Assembly: GCA_945901845.1 (NCBI GenBank)
Contig: CAMDLR010000005.1
Span: 1 to 64,000 of the forward strand
Origin: Sediminibacterium ginsengisoli
GTDB taxonomy: Bacteria > Bacteroidota > Bacteroidia > Chitinophagales > Chitinophagaceae
Direction: 5' to 3'
DNA: 64,000 nucleotides
Positions 17,548 to 26,621 of this stretch are shown here, in pieces. The stretch's first letter is position 1, and each line of letters opens with the position of its first letter. Both the position numbers and the translations under genes were made by a program. Under the pieces are notes generated by a model, which saw only the letters and a list, made by a program, of their open reading frames with translations, made no database searches and was not told the origin of the DNA.

Positions 17548-18369
17548 TTAATGAGCAGTCGTATCAAGAATCGCCTGGTTTAAAAAATTAGGCAAAACAG
17601 TATTGTAAGTAAGCATAATTTTTTCTGGGTCTAATACCTGGTCCACCATGGATTGCCACTTTTCGGCACCGTGATTCTCAGTCACAATATTTTTTTTATC
17701 CGCTTGTAGTAAATACAAATGCATACCTGCTGCGTCTACTTCTGCATGAAACTGTGTCCCCACAAAATAAGGGCTAAAACGCATGGCCATAATTGCTCGT
17801 TCGTATGGCACGTGCGGACGGTCTTTTTCGATGGCTAAAATAGAAGCGCCCATTGCTTCAATGACGTCATCGTTTGGTTCGATCACCTGAAAATCTCTGC
17901 TGTCAACGCCATAAAATGGGTTGTTTAATCCAGTAAACAGTGGGTCTGAAATGCCCGCTGTTGTTGGGTGTACCGGAAACACACCAAAGGCCGTTGAGTT
18001 TCTTTTACAAACCGTACCTACATGATAATATTTGCAGGCGAGCTGAAAACTATGGCATATAAAAAATACATGCTTGGGTTTTTCATTGTCGCTATTCCAA
18101 ATTTCCATGCTCTCTAGCCAATCAAAATATGAGGTCTCCCATTTGGTATCATTGGAATCAAGTGGAGAACCGGGTCCTCCACTTGAAATGTAGATATCAA
18201 AACTAGTGTCTGGTGTTTCTAATAACTGTCGTACATCAAATACCTGATAAGTGAGCGCTAGATTTTTTTGTGCAGCCCAGGCGTGCACAAGTTCATGCAT
18301 ACAACGTATGCCTTCATTGGCATCGCCATCATATAAATCGAGTACCGCAACCTTAATATTTTGATCCAT
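17548..18369 (-). CDS. Class I (triad) glutamine amidotransferase domain protein
   Basis: 273 aa, single domain. ISSGGPGSPLDSND (about 61-74) is the oxyanion loop. FFICHSFQLAC carries the nucleophile Cys105, and VGTQFHAEVD carries His208 and Glu210, so the Cys-His-Glu triad is complete. The nucleophile elbow is CHSFQ rather than the more usual CxGxQ, pointing to a divergent GMP-synthase-like subgroup. It should release ammonia from glutamine, presumably for a partner ligase; the ATP-grasp protein encoded 11 bp downstream is the obvious candidate (inference). It lies 15 bp after the M42 peptidase gene. Confidence 0.8.
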   Translation of the reverse strand: MDQNIKVAVLDLYDGDANEGIRCMHELVHAWAAQKNLALTYQVFDVRQLLETPDTSFDIYISSGGPGSPLDSNDTKWETSYFDWLESMEIWNSDNEKPKHVFFICHSFQLACKYYHVGTVCKRNSTAFGVFPVHPTTAGISDPLFTGLNNPFYGVDSRDFQVIEPNDDVIEAMGASILAIEKDRPHVPYERAIMAMRFSPYFVGTQFHAEVDAAGMHLYLLQADKKNIVTENHGAEKWQSMVDQVLDPEKIMLTYNTVLPNFLNQAILDTTAH

Positions 18370-18384
18370 GTTTTTGTTTACGCG

Positions 18385-19515
18385 TTATAAATAGCTCAGG
18401 TTTGTTTTTGGCGTAAGCGTTAAAAGCGTGTGGTACATGAGTTTGATGGTTTCTTCAATATCATCGTGGTGGATCATTTCTACGGTAGTATGCATGTACC
18501 TGAGTGGCATAGAAATAAGTACCGATGGACAACCATCATTGGCATAGGCAAAACTGTCGGTATCCGTTCCGGTACTTCTGCTCAGGGTTCTAAACTGTAC
18601 TGGGATTTTATTTTTTTGTGCAACATCTTCTACCACCGCTAATAGTTTATTGTGAATAGCAGGCGCATAAGCTAGTGAAGGGCCTTTGCCACACTGGATA
18701 TCACCTTCCACAATTTTACTAATCATTGGGGTGCTGGTATCGTGTGTAACATCTGTAATGATGGCAATATCTGGTTTAATACGGCGGGCAATCATTTCGG
18801 CGCCACGTAGTCCAATTTCTTCTTGTACTGCATTTACGACATACAACGAGTAAGGTAATTTCTTTTTATTTTCTTTTAATAAACGCGCTACTTCTGCAAT
18901 CATAAATCCACCAATGCGGTTGTCAAAAGCGCGTCCAATATAATAGCCATTTGCTAGTTCATCAAAGCCTTCTTCGTAAGTAACTACAGATCCTATATGA
19001 ATACCTAAATCTTCTACTTCTTTTTTTGTTCTAGCGCCGCAATCTAAACATAGGTTGTCTACTTTAGGTTGTGGTTCTTTAGTATCAGGATTGCCTAAAC
19101 GCGTATGAATAGCCGGCCATCCAAATACCGCTTTAACGGGGCCTTTTTTTCCATGAATCCAAACTCTTTTGGCAGGTGCAATTTGATGGTCTACGCCACC
19201 ATTTCTTTTTAAATAAATAAGCCCCTGGTCATTAATATAATTTACAAACCAACTAATTTCATCGGCATGTGCTTCAATCACTACTTTAAAAGGAGCGCCT
19301 GGATTAATAACACCTACTGCAGTGCCGTATGGATCTGTAAAAATTTCGTCGGTATATTTTTTGATATACTCGAGCCATACTTTTTGTCCACCCGTTTCAA
19401 AACCAACCGGAGATGGGGTATTGATATATTTTTTTAAAAACGCCATGGATGCTGCAGTAACGACTGCATCTTTTTTCTGCTTCTTCGTTTTTGTGCTTGG
19501 TTTTTTTGTTGCCAT
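18385..19515 (-). CDS. M42 family metallopeptidase (glutamyl/deblocking aminopeptidase type)
   Basis: Dinuclear-zinc aminopeptidase of the M42 family, whose members assemble into tetrahedral dodecamers and trim short peptides. Metal and catalytic motifs in order: VIEAHADEISWFV (His and Asp), RAFDNRIGGFMIAEV (bridging Asp), NAVQEEIGLRGAEM (Glu-Glu), AIITDVTHD and the C-terminal RYMHTTVEMIHHDD (His). The N-terminal tail is Lys-rich (KKPSTKTKKQKK), which is unusual and probably disordered. I chose the ATG at 19515; a GTG at 19530 would add five residues. Second from last in spacing-tight operon order before the amidotransferase. Confidence 0.88.
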   Translation of the reverse strand: MATKKPSTKTKKQKKDAVVTAASMAFLKKYINTPSPVGFETGGQKVWLEYIKKYTDEIFTDPYGTAVGVINPGAPFKVVIEAHADEISWFVNYINDQGLIYLKRNGGVDHQIAPAKRVWIHGKKGPVKAVFGWPAIHTRLGNPDTKEPQPKVDNLCLDCGARTKKEVEDLGIHIGSVVTYEEGFDELANGYYIGRAFDNRIGGFMIAEVARLLKENKKKLPYSLYVVNAVQEEIGLRGAEMIARRIKPDIAIITDVTHDTSTPMISKIVEGDIQCGKGPSLAYAPAIHNKLLAVVEDVAQKNKIPVQFRTLSRSTGTDTDSFAYANDGCPSVLISMPLRYMHTTVEMIHHDDIEETIKLMYHTLLTLTPKTNLSYL

Positions 19516-19531
19516 AATATTTAATTTCACT

Positions 19532-20473
19532 TTATTGTATAGAAAATAGTAGGGTAGCGATGAGGCCGCAGGTGGCTTTCACTACAATGAGCCCGTCAAT
19601 GATTGCAAGATAATAGAGAATGCTTTTACGTTGGTACATTTGGTAGCTTACACTTATCAACAAAATAAGCGGGATTGTGTTTAATAAAATTTGGTATCCA
19701 GTAAATCCGTGCAAATAGCCATAGCGAAGGGTTGCTATTAAGATTAACGCACTCATGGGTAAAACAATCCAATTGATGGTTTTAGTAAGTCCCATGCGTA
19801 CCACCAAGGTTTTCATTTGTTTATTGGCATCCGATTCAAAGTCTTTGATGTCAAATAACAAGGCGATAATGCTGATGTAAAGGGCGTTGGAGATAAACAA
19901 AATAGGCATATGCGCCATGCCCTGATAGGTCTGATTGGTTAGTTTTAAAAAGAGGTAAGGCGTAAACACACCAATACCTACCCATATAGATCCAATAACT
20001 AAAGGCTTTATAATGCCATAAGACCGGAGGTTGAGCCAAGGAAATTTTTTGGTATCAAAATAGTATAAAAAGGCTCCAAGGCCAATCAGGCAGCAATATA
20101 AAATATCATTGACCCCCATCAAATGGATACCCGGAAATAATGTATACAACTCATAGCTACCACCTCCAATTATAAAAGTAAGCAGCAACCACTGTATTTT
20201 TTTAATCTGCCCCGCATGTTCACGCACCCAATTATTTCTTTGGTTAGGGGTGCTATCATAACTTTCTAAGAGGTAAGAATGATTGTAATAATAAACTGTT
20301 GCTGCTGCGGCAATTGCTATAAATAAAATAGGTATGTGACGGTGGCCTAACTGCGCAAAGCTAGCTATACAAAGGGCTGCCATGCATACGGCGTAAAAAT
20401 AATTGCCAAAGAAAAAAGAAGTAAAGCGATGTTCAAGAAAAATACGCCACCGAATAAATGTATCCCAGTTCAC
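19532..20473 (-). CDS. UbiA-superfamily-like integral membrane protein
   Basis: 313 aa with about eight or nine hydrophobic helices. LLFDIKDFESDANKQMKTL (about 210-228) matches the second Asp-rich motif of UbiA prenyltransferases (DxxDxxxD). The first motif is degenerate (NHSYLLESYDST, about 64-75), so prenyl transfer is possible but not certain. The start is GTG, two bases after the stop of the lipoprotein gene; no ATG is available in the open frame nearby. Its location in an operon with a peptidase and an amidotransferase gives no clear substrate. Confidence 0.65.
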   Translation of the reverse strand: MNWDTFIRWRIFLEHRFTSFFFGNYFYAVCMAALCIASFAQLGHRHIPILFIAIAAAATVYYYNHSYLLESYDSTPNQRNNWVREHAGQIKKIQWLLLTFIIGGGSYELYTLFPGIHLMGVNDILYCCLIGLGAFLYYFDTKKFPWLNLRSYGIIKPLVIGSIWVGIGVFTPYLFLKLTNQTYQGMAHMPILFISNALYISIIALLFDIKDFESDANKQMKTLVVRMGLTKTINWIVLPMSALILIATLRYGYLHGFTGYQILLNTIPLILLISVSYQMYQRKSILYYLAIIDGLIVVKATCGLIATLLFSIQ

Positions 20474-20475
20474 GT

Positions 20476-20919
20476 TTAATTCACGATAATGATGTCGGAA
20501 GATACTACGGTGTCACTTTTATTTTTTGCTTTATCAGAAGCCCAAAATCTAAAATAACAAGTATCGTTTTTGCCGCATTTAGGAATGACAGTATAAATGC
20601 TGCCCGGAATAAATCCAGTATTATAACCCACTTCAAAAACGCCCCTTAAATTAGGTGTTGCTGTAAATGCGGGAATTTTTACACGGTCACTAAAATTATT
20701 ACAGCCTTTAGTTTTGGTTACTTTTTGCACCCAAATGCTATCTGAAATATCGCCTTCGGCGTCTGTAAACTCCATTGAAAAAATGATGGCGGAGGCGCCC
20801 GAAAAAACCTTTCCATTCACCGACTTAAAAGTGAGCTGGGGTTTTGTGGTATAGGTATCTTTATTGCAAGCAAATATGGTTACAATAATTGCAGTTAATA
20901 TCAATAATTTTGCCTTCAT
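20476..20919 (-). CDS. Small lipoprotein of unknown function
   Basis: 147 aa from the ATG at 20919. A lipoprotein signal peptide ends with the lipobox IFAC (Cys about 18), followed by NKDTYTTKP. The mature part is predicted beta-rich with two or three Cys (KGCNNFS, PKCGKNDTCYFRFWASD). No family recognised. First gene of the minus-strand operon and divergent from the LuxE-like gene, with 48 bp between the starts. Confidence 0.7.
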   Translation of the reverse strand: MKAKLLILTAIIVTIFACNKDTYTTKPQLTFKSVNGKVFSGASAIIFSMEFTDAEGDISDSIWVQKVTKTKGCNNFSDRVKIPAFTATPNLRGVFEVGYNTGFIPGSIYTVIPKCGKNDTCYFRFWASDKAKNKSDTVVSSDIIIVN

Positions 20920-20967
20920 TCGTGTAGGTTTCTGCTCAAATTTAGTAAAACAAACCAATCATTAGCT

Positions 20968-21972
20968 GTGTTGCCCATAGATGTTAACAATATTTTCTCT
21001 AGCGATCCTGGTTTGTTTAACCAAACAGCCCTAGACCTCTTTGCGTATCAGTATGCTGGGAATGCGGTATATAGGCGTTGGTGTGATCTTATTGTTCCGG
21101 CGCAGCATCCAAGAAATGCACAAGGAGTACCTTTAATTGAGCATTATACGGGCATTCCGGCCATGCCCATTGGATTATTTAAAACCGAAACGGTGCAAAC
21201 CGGAAGTTACGAGCCTGCCCTTTTTTTTGAAAGTAGTGGTACCACCGGAACGGAGCAAAGCAAGCATTATCTCAAAGACGAAGCCGTTTATCAGCGCAGT
21301 TTTATAACCGCTTTTGAACAGGTGTATGGGCCGGTTTCAAACTGGTGTATTATTGGACTGTTACCTGCTTATTTAGAGCGGCCGCATTCGTCGCTGGTAT
21401 ATATGGTGGAGCATTTGATGAAAGCATCTAACCATGCGCACAGTGGATTTTATTTATACGATCATGAAGCATTATCACAAACATTAAATGTCAATGAAGC
21501 AGCGGGGCAAAAAACTTTATTGATTGGTGTGACGTTTGCATTATTAGATTTTGCCGCGCAATTTCCAGTGCCTTTACAGCATACCACTATTTTAGAAACA
21601 GGTGGTATGAAAGGTAGACGTAAAGAATTAACCAGAGCCGAAGTGCATGAAACATTAATGGACGCTTTTCATGTGCCCACGATTCATGGAGAATACGGCA
21701 TGACCGAATTATTATCGCAAGCCTACGCCACCGGAAATGGTATGTACAAATGCCCGCCATGGATGCGCGTGCTCGTAACCGAAGAAGAAGATCCACTAAC
21801 CGTGAAAACCATTGGGAGAGGCACTTTGCAAGTTATTGACCTCGCTAATATCCATAGCTGTTCGTTTATTGCCACAGAAGATGTGGGCGCCGTTTACGAA
21901 GATGGTAGCTTTGAAGTTTTTGGCCGAATGGATCATTCGGCCCTACGCGGTTGCAGCCTGATGGTGATCTAA
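20968..21972 (+). CDS. LuxE-like acyl-protein synthetase / adenylate-forming enzyme
   Basis: 334 aa, member of the LuxE-PaaK adenylating group. AMP-binding signature FFESSGTTGTEQSKHYL (about 87-103), then ETGGMKGRRKELTR (about 210-223) and IHGEYGMTELLSQAY (about 231-245), and a C-terminal GRMDHSALRGCSL that resembles the mobile lid. It should activate a carboxylate as acyl-AMP and pass it to a thiol; the acyl substrate is unknown. It is shorter than acyl-CoA ligases, as LuxE proteins are. The start is GTG, the only in-frame start candidate near the beginning of the homologous region. Confidence 0.8.
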   Translation: MLPIDVNNIFSSDPGLFNQTALDLFAYQYAGNAVYRRWCDLIVPAQHPRNAQGVPLIEHYTGIPAMPIGLFKTETVQTGSYEPALFFESSGTTGTEQSKHYLKDEAVYQRSFITAFEQVYGPVSNWCIIGLLPAYLERPHSSLVYMVEHLMKASNHAHSGFYLYDHEALSQTLNVNEAAGQKTLLIGVTFALLDFAAQFPVPLQHTTILETGGMKGRRKELTRAEVHETLMDAFHVPTIHGEYGMTELLSQAYATGNGMYKCPPWMRVLVTEEEDPLTVKTIGRGTLQVIDLANIHSCSFIATEDVGAVYEDGSFEVFGRMDHSALRGCSLMVI

Positions 21973-21999
21973 AATTTTTGCGCGCACGCAATAATTATT

Positions 22000-22812
22000 T
22001 TACACACTTACATTAAAATCACGAAGTGCATCGTTTAAACTTGTTTTTAAATCGGTACTTGCTTTACGCTGACCAATAATTAATGCACAGTTTACTTGGT
22101 ATTCACCAGCGTTAAACTTTTTAGTAGTTGTACCCGGAATTACTACTGATCTTGCTGGTACACGTCCTGTATATTCTACTGGCGTTGATCCACTCACGTC
22201 AATAATTTTTGTTGATTTTGTTAATACCACATTGGCACCTAATACCGCTTCTTTTTCTACAATGACACCTTCTACCACAATACTTCTGCTACCTAAAAAA
22301 CAACCGTCTTCGATAATAACAGGGCTTGCTTGTAATGGCTCTAATACACCGCCAATACCCACGCCACCACTCAGGTGTACACCTTTTCCAATTTGTGCGC
22401 AACTACCTACTGTTGCCCAGGTATCTACCATGGTACCCGCATCAACGTAGGCCCCAATGTTTACATAACTAGGCATAAGCACCACAGAGCTAGCAATGTA
22501 AGCACCATAACGCGCCACAGCTGGAGGAACGGCTCTAACGCCTAATTCTTTGTAGTTACTTTTCAATAACATTTTATCGTAAAACTCAAAAGGAGGGAGC
22601 TCCCATGTTTGCATTTGTTGAATACCAAAATACATCAAAATAGCCTGCTTAACCCACTCGTTTACCACCCACTTATCTCCTTCTGGAGATGCTACACGCA
22701 AACGACCTTTGTCTACATCTTCAATCACGGCTCTTACGGCATCACTGTAGGTTGCTTCTTTTAATAAATCTCTATTTGACCAGGCTTCAAGTATTAAATT
22801 TTGTAAAGACAT
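22000..22812 (-). CDS. dapD: Tetrahydrodipicolinate N-succinyltransferase
   Basis: Transfers succinyl from succinyl-CoA to tetrahydrodipicolinate in the lysine/meso-DAP pathway. 270 aa. N-terminal helical domain, then a left-handed parallel beta-helix of hexapeptide repeats (about 105-210: VNIGAYVDAGTMVDTWATVG, CAQIGKGVHLSGGVGIGGVL, VIIEDGCFLGSRSIVVEG). The trimeric acyltransferase architecture is clear. dapB lies 22 kb away on the same strand, so the pathway is scattered. Confidence 0.95.
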   Translation of the reverse strand: MSLQNLILEAWSNRDLLKEATYSDAVRAVIEDVDKGRLRVASPEGDKWVVNEWVKQAILMYFGIQQMQTWELPPFEFYDKMLLKSNYKELGVRAVPPAVARYGAYIASSVVLMPSYVNIGAYVDAGTMVDTWATVGSCAQIGKGVHLSGGVGIGGVLEPLQASPVIIEDGCFLGSRSIVVEGVIVEKEAVLGANVVLTKSTKIIDVSGSTPVEYTGRVPARSVVIPGTTTKKFNAGEYQVNCALIIGQRKASTDLKTSLNDALRDFNVSV

Positions 22813-22897
22813 GCTTATTTTTTTGCAAACATATGAAACACATCTTTAACTACCATTATCTAGCTAAATTCTCGTTAACAATTTGTAATTTGCCTGC

Positions 22898-23473
22898 GTG
22901 ACCCCTCTATTTAATGCAGATATTGAAACTTGTTTGACCGTTTTAGAAAGCGGCGGGCTTATTTTGTACCCTACCGATACCATATGGGGTATTGGCTGTG
23001 ATGCAACCAATGAAGACGCTGTTGCAAAAATATTTGCGTTAAAAAATCGCCCCGATAGTAAGGCGCTGATAGTGCTCATCGCAGACGAGCGTTCACTACT
23101 TCAATATGTGGCGAGTCCGCACATCGAAGTGTTTGATTATATCCAGGGTGTATCTAAACCCACCACTATTATTTATGAAAATGCCATTGGACTTGCGGGT
23201 AATTTACTAGCCGAAGATGGCTCTGTGGGTATTCGTATTTGTGCTGATGAATTTTGTAAGCATTTGATTAAGCGTTTTAGAAAACCCATTGTAAGTACCT
23301 CTGCTAATGTATCTGGCTTCCCGGCGCCCAAAGTATTTACTGATATTGATATCGCAGTAAAGGGGGGTGTGGATTATGTGGTAGCATACCGTCAAGATGA
23401 TATGACACGAGTAGAGCCTTCTGCTGTTGTCAAATTCAATAAAGACGGGCGTTTCACAATTCTGAGGCCGTAA
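22898..23473 (+). CDS. tsaC: Threonylcarbamoyl-AMP synthase (YrdC/Sua5 domain)
   Basis: Makes threonylcarbamoyl-AMP from threonine, bicarbonate and ATP for t6A-37 of ANN-decoding tRNAs. 191 aa. YPTDTIWGIGCDATNEDAV (about 25-43), IFALKNRPDSKALIVLI (about 48-64), and KPIVSTSANVSGFPAP (about 129-144) are the defining motifs. It lacks the Sua5 C-terminal extension, so it is the short TsaC form. The GTG start fits the domain start. Confidence 0.92.
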   Translation: MTPLFNADIETCLTVLESGGLILYPTDTIWGIGCDATNEDAVAKIFALKNRPDSKALIVLIADERSLLQYVASPHIEVFDYIQGVSKPTTIIYENAIGLAGNLLAEDGSVGIRICADEFCKHLIKRFRKPIVSTSANVSGFPAPKVFTDIDIAVKGGVDYVVAYRQDDMTRVEPSAVVKFNKDGRFTILRP

Positions 23474-23498
23474 TTGGTTCCTTTTGTTTCCTTTTGGT

Positions 23499-23506
23499 TA
23501 TTTTTG
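23499..23506 (+). promoter_or_regulatory. -7 box (TATTTTTG) at the GT9 start codon
   Basis: TAnnTTTG match ending 4 nt before the ATG of the heptosyltransferase-like gene, predicting a leaderless or near-leaderless mRNA. Confidence 0.45.
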
Positions 23507-23510
23507 CATT

Positions 23511-24551
23511 ATGCATCGCATACTTGTTATTCAAACTGCTTTTATAGGAGACGTTGTGCTTGCAACAGCACTGCTACAAAATTTGCATGCAGCTTATCCG
23601 GGAGCAACAATTGATATTTTAGTGAGAGCCGGTGCTCAAGAACTTTTTATACATCATCCCTACATCCATCTGGTGCATGTTTGGGATAAAAAGAAAAATA
23701 AATACCAGCATCTTTTTCAAATCATACAAACCATTAGGCGCATCAAATATGATGTTGTCATTAATGTACAGCGTTATTTGGCTACTGGCATTATCACCGT
23801 TTTGTCGGGTGCAAAAAAAACAATTGGCTTTAATAAAAATCCACTCAGCTTTTTATTTTCGGAAGTAGTGAAGCACGCGTTTGGGACAGCCGCGCATGCG
23901 GTTGGGCGCTCGGCTGAACAGGATTCAAGCACAACATCCATACACGAAACCTCGCGCAACCATGCACTGCTTGCTTCATTAACAACAGCGCCTGTTGCAA
24001 AGCCAGCACTCTATCCATCTGCTGCTCATTTTATAGTGGTACAAAAATATCAATCGGCGCCATATATATGTATGTCGCCAGGGTCGGTGTGGGAGACCAA
24101 AAAAATGCCAGCAAAAAACTGGATTGATCTCATTAACGCAGTGCCAACTAATTATACCATTTATTTAATGGGTGCCCCTAATGAAACAGCATTATGCGCG
24201 GAGATATTGTCGGCTACATCGAGAGGGGGGGTGATCAATATTGCTGGAGAGCTAAACCTGTTAGAAGCAGCGGCACTCATTAAAAGTGCCAGTTTAAATT
24301 ATGTAAACGATTCGGCGCCCATGCATTTGGCGTCTGCAACTAATGCACCTGTAGTAGCTATTTATTGTTCTACCATTCCAGCATTTGGTTATGGTCCATT
24401 ATCATCTGTGCAGTTTGTTATCGAATCCACAGCATCATTGCCCTGTAAGCCTTGTGGACTGCATGGAAAAACGGCTTGTCCACTTGGGCATTTTAATTGC
24501 GGCAACTCCATTACAACGGCGCAATTACTAGCGCCTCTTTCGCTTATATAA
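23511..24551 (+). CDS. Family 9 glycosyltransferase (heptosyltransferase-like)
   Basis: 346 aa from the ATG at 23511 (an upstream TTG would add nine residues). GT-B fold with ILVIQTAFIGDVVLATALLQ at the N-terminus, the SPGSVWETKKMP acceptor/donor loop near residue 192, and the donor-binding segment VNDSAPMHLASATNAPVVAIY (only its central part is diagnostic, DSAPMHLASA). GT9 enzymes add heptose or other sugars to LPS inner core. It carries a Cys-rich C-terminal stretch (LPCKPCGLHGKTACP). Its TAA is directly followed by the cca ATG, so the two are coupled. Confidence 0.88.
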   Translation: MHRILVIQTAFIGDVVLATALLQNLHAAYPGATIDILVRAGAQELFIHHPYIHLVHVWDKKKNKYQHLFQIIQTIRRIKYDVVINVQRYLATGIITVLSGAKKTIGFNKNPLSFLFSEVVKHAFGTAAHAVGRSAEQDSSTTSIHETSRNHALLASLTTAPVAKPALYPSAAHFIVVQKYQSAPYICMSPGSVWETKKMPAKNWIDLINAVPTNYTIYLMGAPNETALCAEILSATSRGGVINIAGELNLLEAAALIKSASLNYVNDSAPMHLASATNAPVVAIYCSTIPAFGYGPLSSVQFVIESTASLPCKPCGLHGKTACPLGHFNCGNSITTAQLLAPLSLI

Positions 24552-25994
24552 ATGAGCAAAGCGCTACATTTGCAAAGCATGGAAATTAATTGTTCACCAC
24601 TCGAAACCCAACTCTTTAAAAAAGTAGGTACTGCAGCAGATAAGCTGGGTGTGCCTGCTTATTTAATTGGTGGATTTGTGCGTGATAAAATTATTGGACG
24701 TCCTACCACCGATGTGGATGTGGTTTGTATTGGCGATGGTATTGCATTAGCGCATGAAGTGGCAGCACTTTTTTCTCCAAAGCCTACGGTTGCCTTTTTT
24801 AAAACATTCGGAACCGCGCAAATAAAAATTGATGATTTTATTATTGAATTTGTTGGTGCGCGCAAAGAAAGTTATGCAGCAGATAGTAGAAAGCCAAGTG
24901 TGAGCCCCGGCACTATCGAAGATGATCAAAACAGAAGAGATTTTACCATCAATGCACTAGCCATTGGGTTGCATGAAGGAGCTTTTGGACAACTGGTAGA
25001 TCCATTTGGTGGCTTACAAGCCATTCAGGATAAAATAATAAAAACGCCTTTGGCGCCGCATCAAACATTTAGTGATGATCCGCTGCGCATGTTAAGGGGT
25101 ATTCGTTTTGCGTGTCAACTAGGCTACACCATTGTGCCTGAAACCCTAGATGCTATTGCAGATAGTGCACACCGCATCAGTATTATTTCGCAGGAGCGTA
25201 TCACCGAAGAGCTTAATAAAATCATGCTTTGCGATAAACCATCGGTAGGGTTTGATTTACTTTTTAAAGTAGGCCTACTACATAAAATATTTCCGCAGCT
25301 CGTAGATTTATACGGCGCCGAAAATATTGATGGTATGGGCCATAAAGATAATTTTTACCACACACTTCAAGTACTTGATAATATCGCGGATAGCACGCCA
25401 GACTTGTGGCTTCGCTGGGCAGCATTATTACATGATATTGCAAAACCCGCTACTAAAAAATTTGAAGAAGGTTTTGGATTTACGTTTCATGGTCACGAAG
25501 TTGTGGGTGCGCGCATGGTGCCTAAAATATTTACCAAACTAAAACTTCCTTTAAACGAGAAAATGAAACTCGTTCAAAAATTAGTGTTGTTACATTTAAG
25601 GCCCATAAGTTTAACCAAAGAAAATATTACGGATAGTGCTATTAGGCGTTTAATATTTGACGCTGGCGAAGACATTGAAAGTTTAATGCTTTTGTGTAAT
25701 GCCGATATCACCAGTAAAAACAAGCAAAAAGTAAAGCGCTATTTGCAAAATTTTGAAATGGTTCGCCTTAGAATTCAGGAGGTAGAGGATGGGGATAGAC
25801 TCCGTAATTGGCAGCCGCCTGTAACCGGCGAAATGATCATGGAAACCTTTGGGCTTGGACCTTCCAAAGAAGTGGGACTTCTTAAGGATGCGATTAGAGA
25901 AGCTATTTTGGATGGCATTATTCCCAACGAACAGGAGGCAGCTACTAAATTTATGCTTGAAAAAGCAGCTACTTTAGGGCTGCGTCCCGTATAA
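24552..25994 (+). CDS. cca: CCA tRNA nucleotidyltransferase with HD domain
   Basis: 480 aa. Class II nucleotidyltransferase head with GGFVRDKIIGRPTTDVDVV (about 31-49, metal-binding DxD), RRDFTINALAI and the DPLRMLRGIRFACQ helix, then an HD phosphohydrolase domain with LLHDIAKP (about 292-299) and FHGHEVVGA. The window tRNA does not encode CCA, so CCA addition is needed. Poly(A) polymerase or an A-adding/CC-adding split enzyme is the alternative. The start abuts the stop of the GT9 gene. Confidence 0.9.
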   Translation: MSKALHLQSMEINCSPLETQLFKKVGTAADKLGVPAYLIGGFVRDKIIGRPTTDVDVVCIGDGIALAHEVAALFSPKPTVAFFKTFGTAQIKIDDFIIEFVGARKESYAADSRKPSVSPGTIEDDQNRRDFTINALAIGLHEGAFGQLVDPFGGLQAIQDKIIKTPLAPHQTFSDDPLRMLRGIRFACQLGYTIVPETLDAIADSAHRISIISQERITEELNKIMLCDKPSVGFDLLFKVGLLHKIFPQLVDLYGAENIDGMGHKDNFYHTLQVLDNIADSTPDLWLRWAALLHDIAKPATKKFEEGFGFTFHGHEVVGARMVPKIFTKLKLPLNEKMKLVQKLVLLHLRPISLTKENITDSAIRRLIFDAGEDIESLMLLCNADITSKNKQKVKRYLQNFEMVRLRIQEVEDGDRLRNWQPPVTGEMIMETFGLGPSKEVGLLKDAIREAILDGIIPNEQEAATKFMLEKAATLGLRPV

Positions 25995-26027
25995 ATAATT
26001 GTATTTTAGCAAAATAAACAAAAGAGC

Positions 26028-26621
26028 ATGGCTGTTTTAAAATTTAGGGTGTATTTAGAAGAAGATGACGCGGTGTACCGAGATATATGCATTAAGCATA
26101 CACAAACTTTTGCGGAACTACATTACGCTATTTTAAAAGCGTATGAATTTGATACCAAACATCAAGCTACTTTTTATCGAAGTAATGATAAGTGGTTACA
26201 AGGCCGCGAATTAAGTTTTGAAGTGTACGATAAAAATTATCAGGCACCACCACTTCTCATGGCAGAAACAGCTATTGGAACAGAAATTATAAATACCAAT
26301 CAAAAATTTGTGTACGAATACGACTTTGCAAAGGTTTGGTTGTTTTTAATTGAGCTGATCCATGTAAGCAAAGAAACAGATGCAACACTTACCTATCCGC
26401 TCGTTACTCGTGCCGAAGGCATCGGTCCACAACAATACGGAACCAAAAGTTTACTGGGCAATAAATTTGCCGACATCGAAGAAAAGTATGATTTATCAGA
26501 AGCTGCAGATGGTTTTGGTGAAGAAGGAGAGGAAGAAGACGGCGTTAGTGATGATGCAGAGGCAGAGGCAGATGACGACATTGTAGACACGCAAGATGAG
26601 GATGGACAAGAAGAATATTAA
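26028..26621 (+). CDS. pRiA4b ORF-3-like domain protein with acidic tail
   Basis: 197 aa. The first 140 residues (LKFRVYLEEDDAVYRDI, FAELHYAILKAYEFD, YDFAKVWLFLIELI) match the pRiA4b ORF-3 / IS1096 TnpR-like domain as I remember it, a beta-grasp-like fold often named after plasmid or transposon passengers but here chromosomal. The last 45 residues are almost all Asp/Glu. Function unknown. The gene overlaps miaA by 26 bp in a different frame, which suggests translational coupling. Confidence 0.75.
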   Translation: MAVLKFRVYLEEDDAVYRDICIKHTQTFAELHYAILKAYEFDTKHQATFYRSNDKWLQGRELSFEVYDKNYQAPPLLMAETAIGTEIINTNQKFVYEYDFAKVWLFLIELIHVSKETDATLTYPLVTRAEGIGPQQYGTKSLLGNKFADIEEKYDLSEAADGFGEEGEEEDGVSDDAEAEADDDIVDTQDEDGQEEY

